A stretch of DNA of 64,000 bases. Origin: Zea mays. Its lineage: Eukaryota > Streptophyta > Magnoliopsida > Poales > Poaceae. Under the pieces are notes generated by a model that was not told the DNA's origin, did no database searches, and was given only the letters and a program-made list of their open reading frames with translations. Made by a program: the position numbers and the translations under genes. Shown here piece by piece: positions 1 to 11,353 of the stretch (positions are counted from its first letter, which is position 1; each line of letters opens with the position of its first letter). The stretch spans positions 108,166,207-108,230,206 of the forward strand of contig NC_050098.1 in NCBI RefSeq assembly GCF_902167145.1, read 5' to 3'.

Positions 1-631
1 ATGATCATAACATGGTTAACGATTCAGCTGGGATAGGTGTTGACCATCCGATCTAGATCGAATAGCTCGGGGACAGTTGGGGCGTTGCCATTGCTCAGAT
101 CGTCGATCTCTGATCCAAGGATTAGCATCGCATACCGATTGGGTGTTAGACCAATCTAATAATGGCCGCAGAATCAAGTTCCAACGGCCCTGGTGCGAAG
201 ATGCCCCTTCGTCGTAGTTCTTTTCTAAAAGAACCCCGGTTTATACAAAATATAAGTCATTGTCCATTAAGTAATTAAAGGAAATAAAAATAAATCTAGG
301 TTTTGCAAAATCACTCCTGGAGGTTGTTTAAAGTATAAAATTTAAGCAAAAATGTATAAAAACTTAGATAATTCATATCTTGTACATTTTAACTTCGAAT
401 TTTGTGATTTTCGAACCTACGGTTTCATCACGACACGTAGAATATCATTATACAGTTTGTTCTCATGTTTGGTAAGATGTTAATTTCTGTTTATATATTA
501 TTTGTTTGTATTGTTGCGAGTAGATGAGCAAGTGACCGAGAAATCCGAAGCACATTAGGTTGAAGATTCTGAGTAGGAGCTCACAGAAAGCAAGTTGTGC
601 CCGTGATCACATTCTTTGACCTAATAATAAT
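1..631 (+). repeat. LTR fragment, Tekay-like gypsy family, left half (plus)
   Basis: This non-coding stretch lines up with 24100-24905 and with 63100-64000. All three share the block ending in TTGTTTGTATTGTTGCGAG and then GAGCAGG/GCAAGTTGTG. The copy starts before the window. It is interrupted at 631 by Grande-like element 1 and resumes at 10209. Family placement rests on the approximately 3 kb LTR length, the tRNA-iMet PBS after the sister copy at 26093 and a gag start at 26556. The Tekay/Del label is an inference. Confidence 0.75.
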
Positions 632-1223
632 TGTTGGGGGTCTACTTCGTCGCCGAAGGTCCCATAAGAAGAGACACCTTCGAAAGTTGGACACAAAGCC
701 GAAGCTATTAATTAGAGAGCTTCGGAGTATATTTCTAGATGTACCGACTTAAAGATGAAATGACCAATCAGCCCATGATAGCTTGTATTATGATTGTAAT
801 CATTTGAAAAGGGCACGAATGTAATTTCTCACAGGCTGCATCCTGTGCCTATAAATAGATGAACAGTACCAATGTACTGTTCACGCTATCTTGTATTTGC
901 TCGTGCGCAACGCTCGGATTTTTGTCTTCTATCAAGCCGAAGGTATAAATGCAATTAAAATATTGTCTTTATATTTATCCAAGTTTATATAATGAAGATA
1001 TGTGAATGATGTTATATGATTATTCATATTATCTTTCATGTTTCACATGCTTTGTCTTTCATTAATGTATACCATGATGATGAAGGTACGTCATTCTTAA
1101 CCTTCGTCCGAAGATCGTTATATCCTAAGAGAAATAATGCTTCGAAAGACGAAGTACATTAACATTTAATACTTCGTGTTGCCTTGTTCTTAACTCATAG
1201 CATTTGAGAACAAGTCCCCAACA
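632..1223 (+). repeat. 5' LTR of element 1
   Basis: Begins TGTTGGGGG and ends CCCCAACA, directly before the primer binding site. The partner LTR is 9617-10208 with the same length of 592 bp. Over the first 250 bp about 13 differences are visible, nearly all C/T or G/A transitions. Confidence 0.9.
850..858 (+). promoter_or_regulatory. LTR core promoter TATA box (element 1)
   Basis: TATAAATAG within GTGCCTATAAATAGATGAA. The same box occurs in every LTR of this group (9835, 33329, 34336, 40999, 56429), so it is the likely sense-strand RNA polymerase II promoter. Confidence 0.7.
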
Positions 1224-1242
1224 TTGGCACCCACCTCCGGTG
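1224..1242 (+). other. Primer binding site of element 1
   Basis: TTGGCACCCACCTCCGGTG starts right after the LTR. Elements A (33712) and B (34712) have the same block, with TTGGCGCCC in B. Its position marks it as the tRNA primer site for minus-strand DNA synthesis. I did not identify the tRNA. Confidence 0.7.
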
Positions 1243-1266
1243 AACTCTCTTCCACTGATTGAGCTG

Positions 1267-1850
1267 ATGGCTTCGTTCAACAATCAAGCTGAAATAGCTT
1301 CGGCTACAAAGCTGGTGCTCCCGATAACAGGCGGTTCATGCTCAGAACCAGCCAACAAGAAGCAGAAGGAGGAGGCTCAGAGAAGGGTGCAACATGTTGG
1401 GGTGCAGGGACCCTTCATCAAGTCAAGATGGTCCCACATCCCAATCACCTTCTCCCAGGAGGACCTTCAGCTCAAGGATTACCCTCATAATGATACTATG
1501 GTCATATCTTGTGTCATCAAGGGATTTCTGGTCCACAATGTTCTGGTTGATACAGGCAGTGCAGCGGATATCATATTTGCCAAGGCCTTCAGACAGATGC
1601 AAGAGCCAGAGGACAAGATTCATGATGCTACACACCCTCTTTGTGGCTTCGGAGGAAGGCAGATTGTAGCACTTGGCAAGATTACAATGCCAGTGACCTT
1701 CAGATTTGTCCACAATACAAGGACTGAACAGGTTGTGTTGATATTATTGACATGGAATACCCCTACAATGCAATCATTGGTCGTGGGACACTTAATGCTT
1801 TCGAAGCAATTCTTCATCCAGCATATCTATGCATGAAGATACCTTCAGAA
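1267..1850 (+). pseudogene. Aspartic protease region of element 1 pol
   Basis: The protease that matures the gag-pol polyprotein. The active-site motif DTGSAAD is intact at 1549-1557 for the D-T-G codons, in the reading frame open from 1204 to 1836. The C-terminal part (EYPYNAIIGRGTLNAF) is read in another frame from about 1752, so a frameshift lies near 1740. A TAA at 1848-1850 follows. The region sits directly after the PBS with no gag before it. The chosen start is the first ATG past the LTR in the open frame. The original start is unknown because the upstream part of the polyprotein is missing. Confidence 0.75.
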
Positions 1851-3043
1851 TAAGGGCTTATTGCTATTCATGGAAGTCAGGAAGCTGCCAGAAAGGCTGA
1901 GGGAAATTGGACAGACTCAAAAGCGATCCACAATATAGATGGAGCTGAAGCTTGTGAACAGTACAAGTACAGAAGAGAGAAGGCTGCTTCGGCTGATCAG
2001 CCGAAGCTCATGCTTTTATGTGAAGACATAGTAGAGCAGAAGGTATTGCTGGGATCTCAATTATCTGAAGAGCAGGAGAAAACTTTGATAAGGTTTTTAT
2101 TCAACAACAAAGATGTTTTTGCATGGTCGGCCAATGATCTCTGTGGTGTCAACAGGGACATCATTGAACATTCACTCAATATCGATCCATCCTTCACGCC
2201 CAGAAAGCAAAGGCTTCGGAAAATGTCTGATGATAAAGCCGAAGATGCTCGGAATGAAGTAAAAAGACTTCTTAGTGCTGGTGTTATCAGAGAGGTAAAA
2301 TATCTAGAGTGGCTAGCCAATACTGTTATGGTGAAGAAGGCCAATGGCAAATGGAGAATGTGTATTGACTTCACAGATCTTAACAAGGCCTGTCCAAAGG
2401 ACGAGTTTCTATTACCAAGAATAGACTCTCTTGTAGATGCAGCAGCTTCATCAGAGCTTATGAGTCTGCTGGATTGCTACTCCGATATCATCAGATATGG
2501 ATGAAGAAGGAGGATGAGCCGAAGACTAGCTTCATAACTCCCAGTGGCACCTATTGTTATCTTCGGATGCCTAAGGGGCTCAAGAATGCTGGAGGAAGCT
2601 TCAGCAGAATGACAGCCAAGGTCCTTCACTCTCAGATAGGCAGAAATGTGCTAACATACGTTGATGATATCATAATAAAAAGCACGAAGCAAGAAAATCA
2701 TATTACTGATTTGCAGTAAACATTTGCTAATTTTTGGCAAGCTGGCCTGAAATTAAATCCAGAAAAATGTGTCTTTGGAGTGAAGAAGGGCAAGTTCCTT
2801 GGCTGTCTAGTTTCAACGAAGGGGATCGAAGCTAACCCAAGCAAGATCGAAGCTATCCTTCGGATGGAGCCGCCAAGCACAAAGAAGGGGGGCCAACGGC
2901 TGACAGGAAGACTGGCATCTTTGAATTGATTTATATCTAGATTAGCAGAAAGAAACTTACCATTCTTTGAAGTACTAAAGTCAGCCGAAGTTTTTCAATG
3001 GGGCCCAACTCAACAGAAAGCCTTCGAAGAGCTGAAGCAATAC
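1851..3043 (+). pseudogene. Reverse transcriptase region of element 1 pol
   Basis: Copies element RNA to DNA. It is readable in frame 3 from 1851 to 2504 (motifs WRMCIDFTDLNKACPKD, then LLDCYS). It then continues in frame 2 from 2474 after loss of one base at about 2483, through GLKNAGGSFSRM and the catalytic YVDD box at 2657-2668. In frame 2, stops at 2717-2719 and at about 2928 interrupt the thumb and connection region. Without those two stops frame 2 runs into the RNase H/integrase ORF at 3044. The Tat-type sequence matches the plus and minus cinful/RIRE2-like RTs elsewhere in the window only distantly. Confidence 0.85.
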
Positions 3044-4882
3044 TTGATTGATCTAACAACATTAACTCCACCTGTGTCAGGGGCTCCATTGCTATTGTAT
3101 GTGGCAGCTTCGCACTCTGCAGTGAGTGCGGCGCTTGTACAGGAGAAGCTTGAAGGACAAACTAAAAAGCAAGTCCCAGTATACTTCGTCTTCGAAGTTC
3201 TAAGTTTATCAAAGAAAAACTATACAAAATTGGAGAAGGTGTTGTATGATGTGCTAATGGCATCCAGGAAGCTTCGGCATTATTTTCAAGCATACCACAA
3301 AATTGTTCCTTCATCACAGCCTCTGAAGGATATTATGAGGAACAGAGAAGCTACTGTAAGGATTGGAAAGTGGGCCGAGGAGCTTAATGAATTCATCATT
3401 GACTACGTGCATAGATCTTCAATCCAATCCCAAGTGTTAGCAGACTTCATCGCTGATTGGACGCCAGGGGCTCACGAAGAAGAAATAAACAAAGATACCG
3501 AAGCTTGGACAGTGTTCTGCGATGGTTCTTGGGGAACCTTCGGTGCAGAAGCAGCTACTGTCCTAGTGGCACCTTCAAAAGTCAAAACATGTTATGCAGC
3601 CAAATTGGATTTCAGTTGCACAAATAATATTGCTGAGTACGAAGCACTTCTGTTGGGGCTTCGGAAGTTAAGGGCAATGGGAATAAGAAGGGCCATCCTA
3701 AAGACTGACTCTCAAGTTATTTCTGGCCATGTGGACAAAAGTAGCAAAGCAAGAGATCCGAAACTCGAAAGATATCTGGATATAGTTCGAAGGTTGGAGG
3801 CTTCTTTCGAAGGTTTTTCTGTCAAGAATATTCCAAGAGGTGAAAATGAGCATGCAGATTTGCTAGCCAAATCGGCGGCTCGGGGGCTCCCTTTACCTTC
3901 GGAAGTATTTTTTGAAACAATAAAAGCACCTTCGGTTGAACTCATAGAGAGAGCAGTACTTACTATTTCTCCAGTACACAGTGAAGATTGGAGGACTGAA
4001 ATTATATCTTTCCTCCAAGGCAATTGTCTTTCCAGTGACGAAGCTTATAACAAGAGAATGGAGGCAAGGACAAGACCATATGTGATAATAGAAGGGGAAT
4101 TGTATAAACATGGAGTCTGTTCCCCACTCCTCAATTGTTTATCAAGAGTTGAAGGTATTGAATTAATGAAAGAGATACATGCAGGTCTGTGTGGATCTCA
4201 CATTGGGTCTAGGCCCTTGCTGGGAAAAGTTTTTCGACAAGGATTTTATTGGCCGAAGGCAGCTTCGGATGCAGCAGAGCTAGTCCAAAAATGTGAAGGT
4301 TGTCAAAAATGTGCAAGAGACCAGAAGCAACCTTCATCTCTCACTCATTTAATACAACCCACTTGGCCATTGCAAAGATGGGGCCTCGATTTGCTTGGCC
4401 CACTTCCACCAGCACAAGGCAATTTAAATTATGTTGTGGTGGCGGTAGAATATTTTTCCAAGTGGATTGAAGCGAAGCCTTTGGCCACAATAACTTTGGT
4501 CACAGTCCAGAAATTCTTCTGGCAAAACATTATTTGTCGCTTCGCAGTGCCGAAGGCTATCACTGTAGACAATGGAACACAGTTTGATGCCAAAGCTTTC
4601 AAGGAATTATGTGATCAGATTGGCACGAAGATTCATTTTGCATCAGTCAGACATCCAGAGTCAAATGGACTTGTCGAAAGAGCAAATGGCATTATAATGA
4701 CGGGAATAATGAAGTTAATCTTCAATCAGCCCAGAGAAATGTGGCTAGATGAGTTAATTAAAGTGGTGTGGAGCCACAACACAACAATATCAAGGTCTAC
4801 AGGTTTTACACCATTCAAGTTATTGTTTGGTGACGAAGCAGAACCCCAGAAGAAGCTAAGGCAGGGTCAATTAGAACAGTAG
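3044..4882 (+). pseudogene. RNase H and integrase of element 1 pol (612-codon open stretch)
   Basis: The longest open frame of element 1. About residues 1-140 are the ordinary gypsy RNase H/connection end. About 155-285 are a second RNase H with acidic residues in FCDGSWG, AEYEALLLGL, KTDSQV and NEHADLLAK, the dual arrangement known for the Tat lineage. From about 330 the integrase follows: a His/Cys zinc region ending CEGCQKC, then the D,D,E core in GLDLLGP, ITVDNGTQF and RHPESNGLVERANG, all intact. The first ATG is internal to pol, not a true start. The frame is lost near 4840, where the next segment at 4912 is in another frame. It would degrade RNA in hybrids and insert the DNA copy into the genome. 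Confidence 0.85.
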
Positions 4883-4911
4883 CTTCGACAGAGGACGAAG
4901 CTGATTATTCT

Positions 4912-5199
4912 ATGGTAAAAGATGCCATAGAAGGGACCAGACTTCAGGCTGTGGAGAATATCAATAAATATCAAGCCGAAACAGTAAAAAGGCGCGACAG
5001 AAAAGTTCGGCTAAAAAACATTAAGCCAGGGCATTTGGTACTTCGGAGAGTGGCCAATCCAGACACAGTAGGCAAGTTACAGCTGAAGTGGGAAGGACCC
5101 TTTCAGGTGGTATCTTCGTCAAGACCCGGTTCTTACAGATTGAAGGATATGGATGGCAACGACAATCCTAGATCTTGGAATGCGGATGAGCTTCGGTGA
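4912..5199 (+). pseudogene. Integrase C-terminal tail of element 1
   Basis: A 95-codon segment continuing the integrase in a different frame from the 612-codon ORF. It shows the typical gypsy integrase end: a basic KRRDRKVR stretch, PGHLVLRR, then GKLQLKWEGPFQV and GSYRL. The homologous tails of the two Tat elements lie at 57448-57894 (plus) and 18613-18936 (minus). It ends with TGA after ADELR. No chromodomain is seen. Confidence 0.8.
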
Positions 5200-5399
5200 T
5201 ATTATGTGTAACTTGATGTTATCTTTTTCATTTTTCCTATGGCACCCTTTTCCTTTCCAAAGGGGGAGAAAGGTTTTTAATGGGGCCATAGTTTGTAACT
5301 TTTCCTCTCTTATTCAGCTCTACGAGAGCAAAATCCCCCAAAATATGTAAATGTAAAATCTGAGCATGCACCATCGAGTGTAGAGAAAAAGGAAAAAAC

Positions 5400-5710
5400 A
5401 GGGAGAAGCTCGAAAGTCGTCCCTAAGGGGATGCAGAGCACGACGAAGCTAAAAAAAGACGTTCCTAAGGGAGCGCAGCGTAAGTTTTCTGCTCAAAAGT
5501 CGTTCCTAAGGGAATGCAGAGCCAAATACCGCCGAAATATAAGGCGAAGCGTGAAAAGTCAACGCGAATACCGCCGAAATATAAGGCGAAGCGCGACAAA
5601 TCAACGCGAATACCGCCGAAATAGAAGGCGAAGAAGTTCAAAAGATGTTCCTAAGGGGATGCAGAACTTACACCGAAAAATAAGCGGTGAAGCCGAAAAA
5701 TAAGTGGCAA
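5400..5710 (+). repeat. 42-bp-type tandem repeat array of element 1
   Basis: Degenerate repeats built on GTCGTTCCTAAGGG(A/G)(A/G)TGCAGAG, followed by three copies of a unit containing TACCGCCGAAATA(T/G)AAGGCGAAG. One frame stays open from 5431 to 5703 and gives a 14-residue repeat beginning YRRNIRRS. Elements B (36440-36860) and A (42790-43215) have the same array at the same place. Confidence 0.8.
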
Positions 5711-6194
5711 AGAGACTTCAGTCATTTCTAAGGGAATGAAGGTTATGATTGTGGCTTCGTATGTGTGTGTTTGGACATTCATTTACACGTCACATTACAT
5801 CATACATTGCATTCATAAACATTCATTTAGGCATACATAGGATCATCATCATCATATCATACAGACACAGACAGATGCTTCGGCTATAAGGATAAGGCTT
5901 CGGCAAAAAGAAAAGAAGCAGTTTCATGCTTCGTTGTATACGAAAAGAAGGGAAGGTGTTTTTCGCCTTCGGCTCAAAAAATACAAGTTTCGTCCACATT
6001 AAAGCAGTTCATACATGGACCAAAAGGTAGAAATATATTACAAGGTATGGACAAATTTTACAGAATAAGTATCTGATTCTTAAATTACAATATTTTTTAC
6101 AAGGATAATACAAGATTTTTTCTAGAGTTTGTTTTCGCAGCAAGGTCTTCAGCTTCATCATCATTAAGCTTCGGATCACCTGTCAAGCTTCGGC
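5711..6194. other. CAT-rich and AT-rich spacer of element 1
   Basis: No gene seen. It holds a CAT-rich tract (about 5780-5870, several CATCATCAT and ACATTCATTTA stretches), then AT-rich sequence leading to the end of the antisense gene. The same CAT-rich tract follows the tandem array in elements A and B. Confidence 0.6.
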
Positions 6195-9129
6195 TCACTG
6201 TTCCTCAGCTTCGTCATCCTGTACATATCAAAGCGGTATGAGAAAAGTGCAAGTTTCAAGGAGAAGGTAAAGCAATAGGCACAAATTTCTTACCGGCTTA
6301 AGGTGGCTTCGAGCTACGTCGCAAGCCATGTTTCGCTCGCCCTTCGTCCAGATTTGCATTATGAATCTATTTCCTATGCTAGGGATAACAGTTAAGTCTG
6401 CTGGTGATAAGCTGAAGTTTGGTCTATTAACAATTTTCCCATGCGTGCAACCAGATTTCATGAAGGCAACAGCTATCCCCAAGAAGCTAGCAGGGCACAG
6501 AAATCGCCGTGTCCAGCTATGACTTCATCAAGAGCATCAACTTTGCCCTCAATGTGTTCGAAGGTCCCTGGCAGGCCTTCAACCGAAGGATTGAATTTCT
6601 CAGAGCTGGCTCCAACCGAGTTGAAAACCTGCTTTAGCCGCTGCACGCATCGGTTGCCGAAGTCTAGACATTTATCTTGAAGATCTTTCAGTGATTTCTG
6701 CAAATTTGAACTCTTTTCGACTTCAGCCTCAAACTTCGCATCAAATTTCTGCTTTTCTTGTTCGAAGCTTTCCGACTTTGATAAGAGTTCACTATTCAAT
6801 TTTGCAAATTTGGCTTCAGCTTCTGCCAGTAAACCCTCCACTGTTTGGAGTTCAAAATCCTTCTTTTCAAGAGCTGCTGCATGATCTTTTATTTTGCTCT
6901 CTAAACCTTCAATTATAACCTCATGTTTTTTGTCTTCAAGGTCCTGTTGCATCTTCAAAGCTTTACTTAATAGCATACTCTGTGCAAAAACAACCTTCAT
7001 CAGAAAACTCCTTCGTCGTTAAAACAATGAAAAGCCGAAGAAAAGTTTTTACCTTGAAATTAGAATAGAACAAACTACCGACGATATGCTATCGGTGGTA
7101 GCGGCTGATATCGGCCTCAAGCTTCGGGAAACCAATACTCTTCGACAGAGTACTGATAATCTTCGCTCCAGTTCGGTCTCGGGGGCAACCTAAGCTTTCA
7201 TCGTCAATGCCGCCGAAGAGCAGTGCTCCTGGTTTGTAACCATAGGATATAGCATAATCTTTCAACTCTTCTTTCTCAGCTTCAGATAACTCCTGACCAA
7301 TTATGTTTTGGAAATTGAAGTCCTTTTCCTCCGAAGTATCTTCGGCTTTCTTCTTTTCTTTTCCAGGCATTGTGGCCAGGTTCTCTTCAACGGCTGTAGC
7401 AGCTTCTTCCGCGGCCATATTCAGGAGCATTTTATCAATATCAGAAAACATGCTCTCCAGATTTGTAGCTTTGGCAGTTTTAGCTTCGGCAGTTCCAGCT
7501 TCGGTGGGTGCAGCTTCGGCAGCAGTAGCGCTCTCGACATCTGGTGTTTTTGACGCCGAGGCCGGCGGTGGTGTTTCTTCAATGGCTTCAATCACATGAA
7601 TAATTCTTCGTTTTTTCGGCCCAGCAGGCTTCTTCACTGCCGAGGGCTCCTTTTCCTTCTGTAAAAGCTTCGTCAGATGTGGCCCCAGTGGGCTTAGCTT
7701 GATAGGCAAGGATTCAGTCATTACCTTTAGAATTTCTTCCATGTCGGCAGCAGAAGGTGTTGAAGGAGTCTCTTCTTCTATATCAGTCGCCTTCTGCTTC
7801 GGAGCCGCAACTTTCCTTTTCTTCGGAGCAACTGCCTTCGGCTCAGGGCTCAATTTTCTCTTCTTCAGAATTTCTTCATCTTCTTTAACCATTCTAGCAG
7901 CTTGTCTACCCACACACTAACAATTCTTTTTCTTTTTTTCCCTTCGGCACCCTTGTTCAATCGCTCATAGTCAGGATATTCAAAATTCAGGGCATCCATT
8001 ACACGATTCAATCTTCGCTTCAGACGAGCGCCGAAGGCTACAGTCATCAATTGATCTTCTTTTTCATATAATTTCCCAAGATCTCATTGCACATAACTTC
8101 AATTGTATCTAACCATTCTTGGCAGGGTTCTTTGAAGTGTTTTTTGAACTTAAAATGATAGGGCAGCCAGACGAGTTCATTCTTCCTCTTCTCTCCTTTA
8201 AGCTTCGGCATACCCCATTCCCTTAGCGTTGGGAATACTCTGTTGGCTAAATATTCCTGAACTAAATCTCTAGTACCAATATGTGCAGATACAATTCTAA
8301 ATTCGCCCACAACATCTGGGCATGGTGCCCCCGGCGTCATATTGCACTGAGGCCTAGTCAACCCGAAGGTTAGTTCCAGCGGGCTCTGAACCAGCTTCTC
8401 CTTTTTCTTATCAATTTTAACATAAAACCATTCAGTTTTCCACCCGGTCGGCCACTTAGTGCGGTAGCTAACCATAGGTGTCTTCATGTCCTTGCGGTAC
8501 GCAAAATTATAACAGTCAAAGTTCTCGTGCAGTCCATCCTCCCTAGCCTTCGTCTGATAGTGAAGTTCGTGTACTCGGCAGAAGGGTTCGGCAAGCGACT
8601 CGGCTCCTTGGCTTCGGAGAGCCCAGATAAACACGTTGAGCCTAACGATAACGTTAGGAGTCAGCTGATGAAGATAAATCTCAAAATTTTCTAGCACGTC
8701 TGCAATCATTCCGTGCAGAGGAAACCTCAACCCTGCTTTGAAGAAGCTCTTAAAAACTACCACTTCATCACTTTATGGTTTCGGGATAGTCTCTTCCCCG
8801 CCAAAGCGAATCAACTTCTTCTCGGCTTCACTGAAGTAGCCTAGCTTCGTCATCATGGGCATGTCAGCTTCAGACATAGTCGACTTCCCAAAATCCAAAT
8901 GGCTGGGCTTGGATGGCGTAGCGGTGTTATAATCAATCCCTTCTTCACCAATATCGCCCTCTTCAATATTTGCCTGCTTGGCTTCAGTAGCAGGTGCACC
9001 TTCGTCAGAAACGCCCTCCGTTACAACCAGTCTCGACCACCTCATAACTTCGGAGATTGGCGCAGTCTCAGTAGCTTTGGTCTCCTCTTCGTCACGGGTT
9101 ATCCTAGCTGTCGAGCGCACCCTGGCCAT
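6195..9129 (-). pseudogene. Antisense gene of element 1 (Transposase_28-like, coiled-coil)
   Basis: Runs against pol, from an ATG at 9129 to a TGA at 6197-6195. Parts in order: acidic N-terminus (9129-8773); Transposase_28-like domain with FFKAGLRFPLHGM and LHQLTPN (8763-8047); a Lys/Ala/Glu-rich middle with KKRK basic runs (8050-7089); a coiled-coil tail (7000-6473); and an end past an intron. A single TAA (8773-8775) separates the first two parts in the same frame. Frameshifts lie near 8047, 7915 and 6475. Two GT-AG introns fit: 7052-6980 and 6293-6219. Elements A and B carry homologues with introns at the same sites. Grande's opposite-strand gene is the closest known parallel. Function unknown; 'transposase' is only a domain label, since no catalytic triad is recognisable. 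Confidence 0.75.
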
Positions 9130-9330
9130 TTAATGCTGAATTTCTCGCGTTTTGGCAAAGTTGAATGTTTTTTGTTTTTTTCGAAGCTCTCTCTCTTGTG
9201 ACGAAGCTAAAGTAAAATGATACTTCGATTGAGAATGCGGTGAATGAGCTTTGGCTGTGGTCAAATTTTTCGGCAGCACAACAGAACAATGGCAGTAAAT
9301 GTTGTGGTAACTTCACACCTACCCGTCTGT

Positions 9331-9338
9331 TTATATAG
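9331..9338 (-). promoter_or_regulatory. TATA box of the antisense gene, element 1
   Basis: CTATATAA on the minus strand, about 200 bp upstream of the antisense ATG at 9129 and outside the LTR. Elements B and A have ATATAAATA at the equivalent place (40521-40530 and 55952-55962). Confidence 0.5.
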
Positions 9339-9605
9339 TGCTGCAGGTGAGAAGGTGAATCGTCAAGCCGCTCGCACCCACCGAACAGTCGCTCGCACCC
9401 ACTAAACGGTGGACCATAGTGCCCAAGAAGATGAATCACCAAATCACGCGTACCCGTTGTATGCTGGGACCACCCTTCACTCGGAATATTTAAATCGTTT
9501 CTCGACAACGAGCTGAGGGAAGGTGTTTTTCGGACATTCGGCATTCCGAAGCCTGAGAGAATTTTTCACGGGTCGAGCTCGTTACGAAAAACGATCTGGC
9601 ACCGT

Positions 9606-9616
9606 GAAGGGGCTAC
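9606..9616 (+). other. Polypurine tract of element 1
   Basis: GAAGGGGCTAC abuts the 3' LTR. The same GAGGGGCTAC precedes the 3' LTRs of B (40679) and A (56109). It is the expected plus-strand DNA primer. Confidence 0.75.
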
Positions 9617-10208
9617 TGTTAGGGGTCTGCTTCGTCGCCGAAGGTCCAATAAGAAGAAACACCTTTGAAAGTTGGACACAAAGCCGAAGCTATTAATCAG
9701 AGAGCTTCGGAGTATATTTCCAGATGCACCGACTTAAAGATGAAATGACCAATCAGCCCATGATAGCTTGTGTTATGATTGTAATCATTTGAAAAGGGCA
9801 CGAATGTAATTTCTCACAGGTTGTGTCCTGTGCCTATAAATAGATGAATAGTACCCCTGTACTGTTCACGCTATCTTGTATTCGCTCGTGCGTAACACTC
9901 GGATTTTTGCCTTATATCAAGCCGAAGGTATAAATGTAATTAAAATATTGCCTTTATATTTATCCAAGTTTATATAATGAAGATATGTGAATGATGTTAC
10001 ATGATTATTCATATTATCTTTCATGTTTCACATGCTTTGTCTTTCATAAATATATACCGTGATGATGAAGGTACGTCCTTCATGACCTTCGTCCGAAGAT
10101 CGTTATATCCTGAGGGAAATAATGCTTCGAAGGACGAAGGACATTAACATTTAATACTTCGTGTTGCCTTGTTCTTAACTCATAGCATTTTAGAACAAGT
10201 CCCCAATA
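9617..10208 (+). repeat. 3' LTR of element 1
   Basis: 592 bp, starting TGTTAGGGG and ending CCCCAATA (the 5' copy ends CCCCAACA, so one base changed). TATA box at 9835-9843. Followed by the target duplication ATAAT at 10209-10213. Confidence 0.9.
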
Positions 10209-11353
10209 ATAATCATGATTTTGTTAATCATCATGGCATAGTTAGGTTAAACCTGATGGGACCTAATAGGTTACCTAGTTTTGTTTATCCTACATCTTGC
10301 ATACAAATGAATTATTGAGTAGTTTTGCTATTGCTTTACCTGGTTTTGGGATTAATGTTATATATGCACTATGATCATGTCTTATTATTGTTGTTGGCTT
10401 TATTATTATATACGTGATAAGATCATTTTGTTAATTGGAACATGGAGCGACCACCCGAGACAATAGTGCAATCACAAGGACTATATGGCTCTAGTCTTGG
10501 CCAAGTAATTAGAAAGCTAGTGTGATATAATCCTTTCCCGAAAGGGACAAGCGTGGAGATAGTGAATAGTGTTGGCTGTAATTACAGCGATGGGGTTATA
10601 GACCATGGAAAAAGGAATATGTTTCCTTCGTTTTGAAACCGTGCGCTTTTTCTCATGCTAGTGTAACTTTGTAAATGCCTCGTAGTGAGCCCTGGCCTAC
10701 TCACCTTAGTAGCGTTTAACAATCCTGCAACCTAAGGCAAATAAGGGAATCACAACTTGTGGGTAACGATGTGTCACCTCTATAGAGTGTAAAACTAATA
10801 TATCACCCATGCTCAAGGTCATAAGCGGCTCAGACCCTCACATGAGTAATTTATGGAACTAAATTTAAACATGTCATGCTTTGCATTGTGGGATCATTAT
10901 ATGATATTTCTATATTGATCAAGTATTTAATTGGATTGATATATACTTATACTTAGTAATTGCTAATAAAATTTTGACCAACTTAATTAAAAGTTATGCT
11001 CAGCCTTAACCAAATTCCTTGGTAAGCCTTACACTACACTTTTCCTCACACTTGTTGAGTGACGACCATATGGGAGCTCACCGTTGCTATAATCTTATCA
11101 GATCAAGAACATGTATCGCCAGAGGAGGACTACTACGACGAGATCTAGGCGTCGTCTCCAGTCAACTATGGCGCCGTGAAGATAGTTATCTTAGTTCGAA
11201 TTATTTTATTATCAGTTATTTTGTAAAACATTCTCGTTATGTAATAAAAATTATGACATTCGTCTATATACATTGATTCACTGTATGTGTGATATTTGAC
11301 TTTGGCGCACATATGAGATACATCCGGATCTGCTCTTAAATCCGGGTGTGACA
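10209..11353 (+). repeat. LTR of the Tekay-like family, right half (plus)
   Basis: Continues the LTR begun at 1-631 and aligns with 24890-26093. It ends CCGGGTGTGACA at 11353, the family terminus. No primer binding site follows, so this is either a 3' LTR or a solo LTR whose left end is outside the window. Confidence 0.75.

Larger units (their letters stand above)
632..10208 (+). mobile_element. Grande-like Ty3/gypsy LTR retrotransposon, element 1 (pol, no gag)
   Basis: A complete element of 9577 bp with two 592-bp LTRs. It is bounded by the 5-bp target duplication ATAAT at 627-631 and 10209-10213. Order: LTR, PBS, protease, RT, RNase H, integrase, 42-bp tandem repeats, CAT-rich tract, antisense gene (9129 to 6195), PPT, LTR. 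Grande of Zea is known for a long 3' region with tandem arrays and an opposite-strand gene, and this matches. No gag lies between the PBS and the protease, whereas related elements A and B in this window have gag there. The pol has several stops and frameshifts, so the copy is dead. It is inserted in an older LTR. Confidence 0.9.

Noticed and set aside
3044..4882. A functional 612-residue polyprotein gene
   Set aside because: It is the open middle of a pol whose RT is broken by stops at 2717 and about 2928 and whose tail is out of frame. Its ATG is internal.
7303..7599. Ala/Ser-rich plus-strand frame in element 1
   Set aside because: It is the reverse of the Ala/Glu-rich middle of the antisense gene. 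Similar shadows occur at 38566-39246 and 54169-54480.
632..10208. Calling element 1 a member of Huck, Grande or another named family with certainty
   Set aside because: Layout and opposite-strand gene favour Grande, but no family consensus was available. I use 'Grande-like' only.
11019..11276. Small plus-strand protein in the LTR at 10209-11353
   Set aside because: Aligned LTR copies (25720-26030) do not keep the frame.
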